DNA of 10,677 nt. It comes from Phoronis ovalis. Taxonomy: Eukaryota > Phoronida > Phoronidae. This document shows, piece after piece, positions 1 through 10,677 of this stretch (its first letter is position 1; the number at the start of each line of letters is the position of its first letter). The notes beneath the pieces are model-generated. The model worked only from the letters and a program-made list of their open reading frames with translations, had not been told where the DNA came from and searched no databases. A program made the translations under genes and the position numbers. The stretch covers positions 1 to 10,677 of the forward strand of contig JAOXYB010061168.1 in the NCBI GenBank assembly GCA_028565635.1, in the 5' to 3' direction.

Positions 1-120
1 TTCTGTGCCATCCTGGGCTTATTTTATTTTACTGCATGTATTGTATGTATTTTAATGAAATTTGCCAAATAAATTCATCATCAAATTCAAAAAGGTATAA
101 AGTTGGCAACAAAATTTAAA
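1..120 (+). other. Possible 3' end of an upstream transcript or LINE-like element
   Basis: No open frame is recognisable. The stretch is T-rich (TTATTTTATTTTACTG), then carries AATAAA at 68-73, followed by short TCA-type repeats (TTCATCATCAAATTC). This arrangement resembles a polyadenylated 3' tail, either of a gene left of the window or of a non-LTR retrotransposon, many of which end in AATAAA plus short simple repeats. The sequence does not decide between these, and chance is possible in DNA this AT-rich. Confidence 0.25.
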
Positions 121-450
121 ACGCTATATTAGTACTAGGATATGGATTATTATAAATGTATGTGTGCCAGATAAGTCGTATCTATCGTGAAGTCTTAACC
201 ATATGTTATTTCCCATAGCCTCATTTTTAGGCGGGAGTGTGTCGCGCAAACTCGGACATCATCTTATTTCTAGAGATGTTATTAACATCTCTAGAAATAA
301 GATGATGTCCGAGTTTGCGCATTCTCCTTTCTACTGTTTTTGCCTGGGGTTTTCGCTACAAGAAACCATCTGGAGTCTTCTCCGAAAAGTGGTGACTCAG
401 TTTCAGGGATTTCTTGGTGAAGAGTTAACCATTTGGCACATTCATCATAG
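121..450. other. 5' flank of the JmjC gene, non-coding
   Basis: This stretch lies between the tail-like sequence and the first in-frame ATG of the JmjC reading frame. It contains a TATAAAT string at 151-157 (unproven as a promoter), the perfect palindrome at 244-320, and from 321 a locally GC-richer block. That block is open in more than one frame on both strands, but the translations match nothing I recognise. An in-frame TAG at 448-450 closes the JmjC frame immediately before 451. Confidence 0.5.
244..320. repeat. Perfect 77-bp palindrome (38-bp arms, 1-base centre)
   Basis: The left arm, starting GCGCAAACTCGGACATCATC, is matched base for base by its reverse complement in the right arm, ending GATGATGTCCGAGTTTGCGC. 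The centre is the single T at 282. Pairing stops at C243/A321. The arms have no mismatch, which is unusual because large palindromes are unstable and diverge. It may be a recent inverted duplication, part of a fold-back element, or an assembly or amplification fold-back. If transcribed, it would form a long hairpin upstream of the JmjC coding sequence. Confidence 0.95.
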
Positions 451-2666
451 ATGTACAGTTTGCAATTGCCCCCGAGGAATGACCTAGGAAGGCTCTCAAA
501 CAGTGAACTGGATAATATTATCATAACCTACAATTTAACCGGGATATTCTCTATCAATAATCGTATGTCATGCTTATTACGAAACACACTGATAGGGCAA
601 CAAAATGTCAACATGAGACGCAGAAATAATTCCAGGCAAATTGCAGTACCAGGGATGCTTGTACAAAAAGACACAACATTAAAGATGCGGACAACAAAGT
701 CCGTATTTCTTTGGAGTGTTTTCGTTGCAGTAGTATTTGCTGCAAATATGTTCGCGATATATAAATCTGCTGGAAAAAACGAGTCCAATTTGATTTTTAA
801 TTCAAGACACACAGAACCTTGGCAACCTCCTTTGGGTAACCATGGTGCCCCAAAGTTTACAAATATAACGGAACTTGACCATTTACCCGACAGCAAGGAA
901 TTTTATTCAAAATTTGTTTACAAACGGGTCCCAGTAGTTTTCAGAGGAATAGCTAACAATAAGAAATGGACATTTACTGAATCTTGGAAAAATATTTCTT
1001 ATTTAAATCAATCTTTTGGTGATGTAAAGTTTGAAACAGAATTACGAAAATATTCTTACCAAGCCACAGGGCATGGTTCCATAATGAAATTAAGAGATTT
1101 CCTGTCATCTTTTAAAACAAAAGACTGGTATATAATGTCACCTGTTCGAAGTACAAAAATGCTGGCAGATTTAATGTTACCAAAAGTTTTAGGATGTCCT
1201 GAAATGTATAAAAAAATTAAATCTACTCATTTTTTGATGTCCAGTGGTAATACAAGTTCACCGTTACATATCGATGGACTGGATAACTTGATGGTTATGA
1301 TATCTGGTAATAAAACATTTGTTCTCTACGAACCAAGATGGAGCGCACATTTGCTTGGAGAAAACGCGGTAACATTTTAACAGTCTTAATTTAATTAATT
1401 GAAACTTCTCGTTGAAAATGCTAGTAGTAAATACAAATATTGAATTCATACATCAATTAAAAAAACGTGTTACAGACTCTTTTTGATCTTGAAAATAATA
1501 TACGCAAAACAGTCGTAAACATGCTGCGTCTCCCTCAATCAGACATTATAACAAAGTTTTTATGCCTATAGTTGTATAATAAACCATAATATATGCCGTA
1601 AAGGTGATTCAAAAAGAAAGAAAACGCGCCTACGAGATGAAAAACACAAGCTCTTTATAGCTGGAATATAGAGTTCTGCATGCAATTTATGCTATTAAAA
1701 ATATTGTTTGGGAATTTCGTAGTTTTATCTTTGAGCTATATTGCTTATTTAATACATAAATTTCAACATGGGCGCTAATGTCGCAATCTACTTATTAATT
1801 CCAGGCAGGCGTTTCTCGCATTGATCCTAGCGTTGTAGATTTTAGCAACCACGAAATCCTACAAATACGCAAAATACCATTCTACTCGGTAACCATACGG
1901 CCCGGAGATTTGTTATACGTTCCTCAATTTTGGTGGCATCAGGTAACAACTTTGCTGCATGTATTGCAAGAACTATCTTTTTTTGTCTTATTATGGCTTT
2001 ATATCATCGGTACTTTATTCTAAATACCGAGGGGGACGAGAGACTGACACGAATAAGTTGAATATTGGGTTATGACGGTGCATATTCGGGTAATATAATT
2101 TTGTATTTGTTTGATGGATATTATATATAAGAGCTGTCTCCGATGTCTATGACTTGTTTGAATGGTTTTTTATTCCGACTTATGCACTATATCGAGACTA
2201 CATAGAAAGACATCTGCAACTTGTGATATCTTGAACTAAATATAGATTGTTCACACTGTTAGGACTGTACATATTTGCATTGTAGGTGCGGTCTGATGGA
2301 AATCCCAATATTGCAGTGCAATTTTGGTGGCAACAATTTGATTTTTCTGACAAACTGATACGTAAGTAAATGCAACATCCAATAGATAAATATAGAGAAC
2401 GTTTAGTTTACGTTCTGTTACAAAAAAAACATGTAAAGCTTGTTAATAATTATTACACAACATTTGTATTTACAATCATATGTCAGTTTTCTTCCAAATG
2501 TTAACACTAATCATTTGTTTCAGAAATTTCACCAGCACAAATATCAGCAAAGTCGGAATGTTTCCACAAGGAACTGCAAAAACAAGCCAGAACTGTTGAC
2601 TGTCCTGGCGATGAAACAGCAACCGAAGACTACTTCAAACATGCTTACAATCCACAAAACACATAA
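451..2666 (+). CDS. Membrane-anchored JmjC/cupin_8 2-oxoglutarate oxygenase, four exons
   Basis: Exons are 451-1368, 1805-1942, 2286-2361 and 2524-2666 (TAA 2664-2666). All junctions are GT-AG and frame-consistent, giving up to 424 residues. Numbered from 451, a hydrophobic segment at about 84-104 is followed by a JmjC-like fold. It has the iron ligands H273 and D275 (PLHIDG), lysine K288 at H+15, the spacing of the 2-oxoglutarate lysine in FIH, and distal ligand H351 in PQFWWHQ. The layout is closest to small JmjC hydroxylases such as JMJD7, TYW5 and FIH, so protein hydroxylation is more likely than histone demethylation. The substrate is unknown. Basic residues before the anchor and sequons at N110, N138, N181, N186, N267 and N287 suggest a type II protein with a lumenal catalytic domain. 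There is no KDEL-like tail. The start is uncertain: ATGs at 451 and 565 have poor context, while 613 and 685 have A at -3 and sit just before the anchor. Confidence 0.85.
1369..1804 (+). other. JmjC gene intron 1 (436 nt, phase 0)
   Basis: The donor is GCG|GTAACA and the acceptor is TTCCAG|GCA. Only the acceptor at 1804, not the AG at 1808, keeps the frame. Reading through the donor adds three residues and a stop, which would give a protein lacking the distal iron ligand. I see nothing else in it beyond AT-rich intronic sequence. Confidence 0.85.
1943..2285 (+). other. JmjC gene intron 2 (343 nt, phase 0)
   Basis: The donor is CAG|GTAACA, directly after the distal His motif WWHQ, and the acceptor is ATTGTAG|GTG. 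The join reads WWHQ-VRSDGN, as expected for the strand after the distal histidine in JmjC folds. No repeat or gene is visible inside. The following intron 3 (2362-2523, 162 nt, phase 1, ATAC|GTAAGT to TTTCAG|AA) is also featureless. Confidence 0.85.
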
Positions 2667-2800
2667 TTTTCTTGTTACTTATAGATCAAGGTTGTGCCCA
2701 AATATGGCATATACCCGGCGTGTCTCTATGAAGGCTGTGCTATCAGTTTTTAAAGTTAAGTTTAAAGGTGTCCGTAATCGAAAAGATTTTACTGCTATAA

Positions 2801-2824
2801 TTCCGTAAATCATGACTTACGGAA
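2801..2824 (+). repeat. Hairpin TTCCGTAA / TTACGGAA in the 3' UTR
   Basis: An 8-bp perfect stem has an 8-nt loop (ATCATGAC). Related half-sites lie nearby at about 2770 (GTCCGTAATCG) and 2834 (CTACGGAATCG). No function can be assigned; it may be the remnant of a small inverted-repeat element. Confidence 0.6.
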
Positions 2825-2954
2825 GCAAAATGTAACTACGGAATCGTAACAATGTTTCCGACAACGGGCCCCTGATGTCAAATCAGAAATTCATTTTGCG
2901 CTTGACATATCCTTCTACAATATTCATTTCTATACTGTTCTTAATTAAAACTGC

Positions 2955-2960
2955 AATAAA
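2955..2960 (+). terminator. Poly(A) signal AATAAA for the JmjC gene
   Basis: Canonical hexamer 289 nt after the stop codon, with a T-rich stretch about 30-45 nt further on. It is the best + strand signal between the JmjC stop codon and the convergent gene's own signal. Confidence 0.55.
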
Positions 2961-3000
2961 AACAAATAAGGAAACATATTTTAACAAAATAATTTGTTTC

Positions 3001-3006
3001 TTTATT
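3001..3006 (-). terminator. Distal poly(A) signal AATAAA (read as TTTATT) for the ZC3H12 gene
   Basis: On the - strand the hexamer is followed, within about 15 to 50 nt, by T-rich and GT-containing sequence (TATGTTTCCTTATTTG). That is a good cleavage-site context. Other - strand hexamers are at 3070-3075, 4749-4754 and 6204-6209, so alternative ends are possible. Confidence 0.45.
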
Positions 3007-3471
3007 TAACTGAACATCTATTTATATTAATGGTACAACGTAGATAACTAATGTACAAACAATGCGTCATTTATTCAAAATAATCAAGCTCCTCAATCCA
3101 GTTTCCTATATTTAATAATATAACTTACATTGAACTACACAATAAAATAATGCAACAATTAACAAAAACAGAATACATTTCAAACTAAAACTCTGGTTCC
3201 AAACTTATACACAGAATACAAATGTATTTGCAGCTCAAATTATGACAAAATGCTTTTCAATTATGTAGTCCACTCCATAAACTGAATTTTACTATGAGCA
3301 TAGATTTGGATCTTCTCTCCTACTGAAGATGGTAGAAGAGATCACCTTGTCATGGGACCTATCCAGAAGTATGTTCTTAGTCGGATTCAGTTCTGCACAA
3401 AATTAATTCTTTTGGATATACTTTTCTCGGAATTGTTAGACCATAAAATGAACATTCTTAAAATATGTTTC

Positions 3472-3491
3472 GACAGTTCATTTGAACTGTC
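3472..3491. repeat. Hairpin GACAGTTCA / TGAACTGTC
   Basis: A 9-bp perfect inverted repeat around a two-base TT centre, so in RNA it would be an 8-bp stem with a 4-nt loop. A second imperfect hairpin lies at 3309-3343 (GATCTTCTC... / ...GAAGAGATC). Both fall in the putative long 3' UTR. They have no recognised family. Confidence 0.6.
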
Positions 3492-3830
3492 ACAGTTTAA
3501 GTTCAAGAAGAATAACAACCAATCTGCATAAGGCTCTTCACAGAAAATAAGAACAAGGGCCAGGACAATTTTGAGAATCATCCTATCACGTTGCTTAAAT
3601 TGACTATTTGGGCGAAAGGAATTGTATATTATGAATATGAATTAGCATATATGTTTTAGAAGTACATACAGTTCCATTGATCAAAATAATAAATTAAAGA
3701 AATATATAGTTATCAAATTTATGTCATTGCTCATATTGTTTTCATTGTCTTTTAAAAGGAATATAAGTAGAATTGCTTGTAAAAAAGTACTAGTAATTAA
3801 TAAATAGAAATTCTGGTGGGTTAATTGTAA

Positions 3831-4344
3831 CTTGACCTCCCGGGAGGGTGGTCAATATGAAAGTGGGTACCCATGTTCCAACACGACTTTTCAAAATAGC
3901 CCCTAACGAAATGAAATTCTGCAAAAAATACACACCTAAGTGATTTTTTTTTTAAATACACCCCCCCTAAGGAAGTGGATCACGTGATACCTGAACCCTG
4001 ACCTGACCAATCGTATGCCGTGTTTTAAGGTCATTCTCAAAATAGCATCAATTCAGGAAGTAACTTTCATATGTCGGGGAATACACATTCAGGTAAACAT
4101 TAAGTTTTCTTGACCGTATTTACACCCCTAACGAAGTGAAATTTTAACGATTACCCTAACGAAGTGAAACTTGCAAACAAACACCCCCAAAGAAACACCC
4201 CTTTTCGTGATTTTAGCCAAAAAACAGACCCTAAGCACGTAACACGTGTTACGCGCCGGCGGTTCGAAAAATATACCCTTTCACGCGAAATTTTGTTGGA
4301 ACATGCGTACCCACTTTCATATTGACCACCCCCGGGCTTGACCT
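3831..4344. mobile_element. 498-bp miniature inverted-repeat element with 8-bp target duplication
   Basis: The element spans 3839-4336. It is flanked by an exact 8-bp direct repeat, CTTGACCT, at 3831-3838 and 4337-4344. Its ends are inverted repeats of about 45 bp, 3839-3883 and 4294-4336. Both start CCCGGG and share GGTGGTCAATATGAAAGTGG, with one 2-nt gap and one substitution. No transposase is encoded, so it is non-autonomous. An 8-bp duplication is typical of hAT and P elements, but the CCCGGG termini are not the usual CA(G/A)NG ends of hAT, so I leave the superfamily open. The interior has a poly-T tract, several degenerate CCCTAACGAAGTGAAA repeats, and a 16-bp palindrome at 4238-4253. 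Confidence 0.88.
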
Positions 4345-4371
4345 ACAAAAGGCATGCTTTGTTAGTAAAAT

Positions 4372-4483
4372 ACTTCCTGTTGGAATATGCTCCTACAAAA
4401 TGTTGATTACGAGCAATATTTAAAAACACTTCCTGTTGGAATATGCTCCTATAAAATATTAATTACGAGCAATATTTAAGAAA
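4372..4483. repeat. Two-copy tandem repeat, 56-bp unit
   Basis: Copy 1 (4372-4427) and copy 2 (4428-4483) both start ACTTCCTGTTGGAATATGCT and run through ATTACGAGCAATATTTAA with a handful of substitutions. The array begins only 28 bp beyond the right target duplication of the 498-bp element. It could be a short tandem duplication or part of an older element. Confidence 0.85.
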
Positions 4484-5688
4484 ACAGCAGTGCTGATATA
4501 AAAGTGTGCGGTACAGAGCTTGATCGTGGAGAACATTCAATGACACACACATACAGTCACTTCCATTAAATTCTCTAATACTAAAATCTCATCCAGTCCT
4601 CCCGGGAGTCATTCTTACCTAATTTCAAAGACATTTTGAATGGCAAACATTTCCCATTCTTAAATTCTCTCCAATATAAACCTTTACATAATAGCTAGAG
4701 TACGAACCTCAAAATTAATTTTTATCCACAAAGAAAAGCAGCCTTACATTTATTCTCCAAAAAAACATCCCACAATTTCTTGAGTAGAATCCAGATCTTT
4801 AGTTAACAAAATATAAGCAGTTCCTCATTTATGAGGATCTAAGCAGAAATTTTACCTTAAAAAGATATCCAAATGTTAGATTTCATATAGTCCAGATAAT
4901 TATTAGTTCAAGGTTTAAAATACAGTAACTGTATTCCTATGTATTGAAACTTATTCTTTAACTGACATAAGCTAATTTAACTTTTACAGAGAATCCTCAA
5001 AATGCTGAGTTGACACTAATTGTGACTCATCCAACTATTAGCAAATTCTTTTAAATTAGACACTCATAAATACAATCTATAATTAAAGAGATTTCACAAC
5101 TGGTTGAGATAAGATTCTACTAATTTTACCACAACACATCATATTACAGCACTGCTGACCAAGGCCCAGGGATTGCCACCCTAGAATTAAATCTACATAT
5201 ACTTTAAATACATGTAACTTCTTAATGAAGGCTCAAACAAAAAAATCACATACATAACTTATTTCTCATCTATTACCGTATAAAACTATTTAGTCTACAT
5301 CTTCTGGATGTTATCGTTACAGACGAGATACTTTTCAAAAGATTAACGTAAATTTATAATTATTTCTAAAAGTATGGGGCAATTTAAACCTTACATACCT
5401 TAAAAATAACTACGTTCCTTACACGCACTCACAATATTTACAAATAAAAAAATTGCGCTAATTTAAAAAAACTAATGGTACATTTACCAAAATATCGTTA
5501 ATGGCTTATTTCTTCAAAACTACACGTCACAATTGAAAATCACATTACATATATTTCCCTTTCTACTTAATATTCTTATTGCCTGCGCTTTTTTCATCCT
5601 TGAACAGTTATTATTAGCTAAAAAAGGCAAACTCCTACATATTACTCATTGTTTACATTGCCACGCCAAGGACTATAACAATGCTGCA

Positions 5689-5708
5689 TATCCTATAAGG
5701 ATAGGATA
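5689..5708. repeat. Hairpin TATCCTAT-AAGG-ATAGGATA
   Basis: An 8-bp perfect stem with a 4-nt loop (AAGG on +, CCTT on the - strand, which is the sense strand of the nuclease gene). It is not the 3-nt pyrimidine-purine-pyrimidine loop known from Regnase-1 target stem-loops. Confidence 0.6.
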
Positions 5709-5888
5709 AACAGCAAAAACAGTACATTGATCCCACTGAGGAGCAAGACAATATAACATTGACAGGCAGTGCAATGTCATAACGCATTTCTTCACATGCG
5801 AAGTGGTTGTGATTCCTGTAACGTTTTGAAGCTATTAGCTTATAAAAGGTCTATATAATAGACAACAGTCACGCTAAAACGCGCATAC

Positions 5889-6060
5889 ATTACCAGTGTT
5901 CTCCATAAAATAGTGTATACATGTTCCAGGGCCAATGATATTATTTATGTAAACCCCAAACATGCATAGATAAAATGTTGTTAAATAATACAAGGCTTAT
6001 GTACCAAAGTTCATTGGTGCCCTGAACAAGTATAAGTTTTTTATGGAGAACACTGATTAC
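5889..6060. mobile_element. 162-bp MITE with CAGTG ends and 5-bp target duplication
   Basis: The element spans 5894-6055 and is flanked by the direct repeat ATTAC at 5889-5893 and 6056-6060. The outer 17 bp of both ends, CAGTGTTCTCCATAAAA, are perfectly inverted (5894-5910 and 6039-6055). Imperfect pairing continues to about 45 bp on each side (5894-5938, 6011-6055), through TATAC, TTGTT, CAGGGC and CCAATGA. No coding sequence is present. The CAGTG terminus looks hAT-like, but hAT elements normally duplicate 8 bp, so the classification is tentative. Confidence 0.85.
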
Positions 6061-6203
6061 TTAATATTTTTTTCTACAGCATACATTGCTTGTAACGAAA
6101 TGTGAAGTATATGTTTCCTGGAAACACTCACATGTGCTAATTAATAGATTTACATTGACTAGCAAAAGAACCATACTAATTACACCTTTTCCATTAATTA
6201 ACC

Positions 6204-6209
6204 TTTATT
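6204..6209 (-). terminator. Proximal poly(A) signal AATAAA (read as TTTATT) for the ZC3H12 gene
   Basis: About 550 nt after the stop codon on the - strand, in the context CCAATAAAGGTT. If used, it would give a short 3' UTR that excludes both MITEs. The sequence downstream is only moderately T/GT-rich. Confidence 0.35.
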
Positions 6210-6755
6210 GGTAATGTTTTATGAAAAGTATGTAACTAAAAATGAGTTTTTACTATCTAGAGTACAGTATTTTCACCTAATTAATATTAATTAATTTGTC
6301 CTATAATTATAATTATAATATTTAATAGTATATATCTACTGCAGAAACAATTACAGTGGACTTAACTACATTCTTGGCTTCATAATTTGCACGATTTATA
6401 CTGTCTTTGCAAATTAAAAGCAGATTATATTTGGACTTGTATAGGAAACAAATCTTACTATAAACTCCTTCTGAACAGCGTCAAAAAACAACAAATATAT
6501 GAGTCAAATATCAAGCAAAGCGTATGTAGTTCAAAGCTAAATATTGAATCTAATTGCCTTGCACAATTTTGCTTTAATACCTCTTACTTCAGTTCTCATA
6601 ATTTATGTCATGTCACATAGGAAAAGATGACATGGTAACAAAATGGCATATCACTGCAATTTTTATATAGAAATATGCATTTGCCATGTGATCAACAGTG
6701 CTATATTATAATGAATAAAATAATATTTCACATGGAGCAGACTTTCTAGTCCCTT

Positions 6756-10677
<3,922 letters not shown>

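Larger units (their letters stand above)
2667..2985 (+). other. Putative 3' UTR of the JmjC gene
   Basis: This stretch runs from the stop codon to just past AATAAA at 2955-2960. A T-rich stretch downstream (about 2991-3007) could serve as the GU/U-rich cleavage element. The open frame across 2440-2808 is exon 4 read in another frame plus UTR and is not a gene. The UTR holds a cluster of CCGTA/TACGG motifs, including a hairpin at 2801-2824. Confidence 0.6.
3007..6755 (-). other. Long ZC3H12 3' UTR or intergenic stretch, no gene
   Basis: About 3.75 kb of AT-rich sequence with only short, compositionally random open frames on either strand. Depending on the poly(A) site used, all of it or only the first 550 nt after the stop would be 3' UTR. 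It contains the 498-bp and 162-bp inverted-repeat elements, a 56-bp tandem duplication, and hairpins at 3472-3491 and 5689-5708. A pairing of CCATGTGA (6684-6691) with TCACATGG (6728-6735) lies about 20 nt past the stop codon. Confidence 0.6.

Noticed and set aside
151-157. TATAAAT as a TATA box for the JmjC gene
   Set aside because: Such strings are frequent in DNA this AT-rich, and the transcription start is unknown.
203-487. A 94-codon + strand open frame over the palindrome
   Set aside because: It reads through a perfect inverted repeat, overlaps the JmjC start in another frame, and shows no protein-like features.
291-524. A 77-codon open frame on the - strand over the right palindrome arm and the GC-richer block
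   Set aside because: It matches no family I recognise and overlaps the palindrome and the JmjC reading frame. Its openness may be due to composition.
528-896. A 122-codon open frame on the - strand
   Set aside because: It is the antisense shadow of JmjC exon 1, which has clear domain evidence on the + strand.
2440-2808. A 122-codon + strand open frame
   Set aside because: It covers JmjC exon 4 in a different frame plus intron and UTR. The spliced frame gives a coherent C-terminus instead.
3387-3581. A 64-codon - strand open frame with a hydrophobic, signal-like start
   Set aside because: It is short and AT-driven, contains the 3472-3491 hairpin, and has no supporting context. A hydrophobic start is expected from T-rich codons.
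6387-6620. A 77-codon + strand open frame
   Set aside because: It is antisense to the proximal 3' UTR of the nuclease gene, with AT-driven composition and no recognisable domain.

Overview
The window is nuclear DNA from an animal, most likely an invertebrate. It is AT-rich, its genes are split by short GT-AG introns (162 to 653 nt), and it carries small inverted-repeat transposons. Both proteins belong to metazoan families. The short introns and dense miniature elements would fit a mollusc or another marine invertebrate, but nothing here fixes the phylum.

Two convergent genes fill the window. On the + strand (451-2666) a four-exon gene encodes a JmjC/cupin_8 Fe(II)/2-oxoglutarate oxygenase. 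It has an N-terminal membrane anchor, an HxD...H metal site and a 2-oxoglutarate lysine. Six N-glycosylation sequons suggest that the catalytic domain lies in the secretory lumen. On the - strand (10394 down to 6756) are the last four coding exons of a ZC3H12/Regnase family endoribonuclease. They encode most of the NYN/PIN nuclease, the CCCH zinc finger, a long disordered Q/P/Y-rich region with two PPxY motifs, and the conserved C-terminal helical domain. The first exons, including the first catalytic Asp, lie beyond the right edge.

The two genes appear to end tail to tail. A + strand AATAAA (2955-2960) and a - strand AATAAA (3001-3006) lie about 40 bp apart. This would give the nuclease mRNA a 3' UTR of up to about 3.75 kb, although a nearer signal at 6204-6209 would give a short one.

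That 4 kb stretch has no convincing gene. It holds two well-defined miniature inverted-repeat elements: a 498-bp element with CCCGGG ends and an 8-bp target duplication, and a 162-bp element starting CAGTG with a 5-bp target duplication. It also holds a two-copy 56-bp tandem repeat and several hairpins. Upstream of the JmjC gene is a perfect 77-bp palindrome (244-320). It is either a very young inverted duplication or a fold-back artefact.

No functional link between the two genes is evident beyond their convergent arrangement. No RNA gene, CRISPR array or prokaryotic feature was seen.
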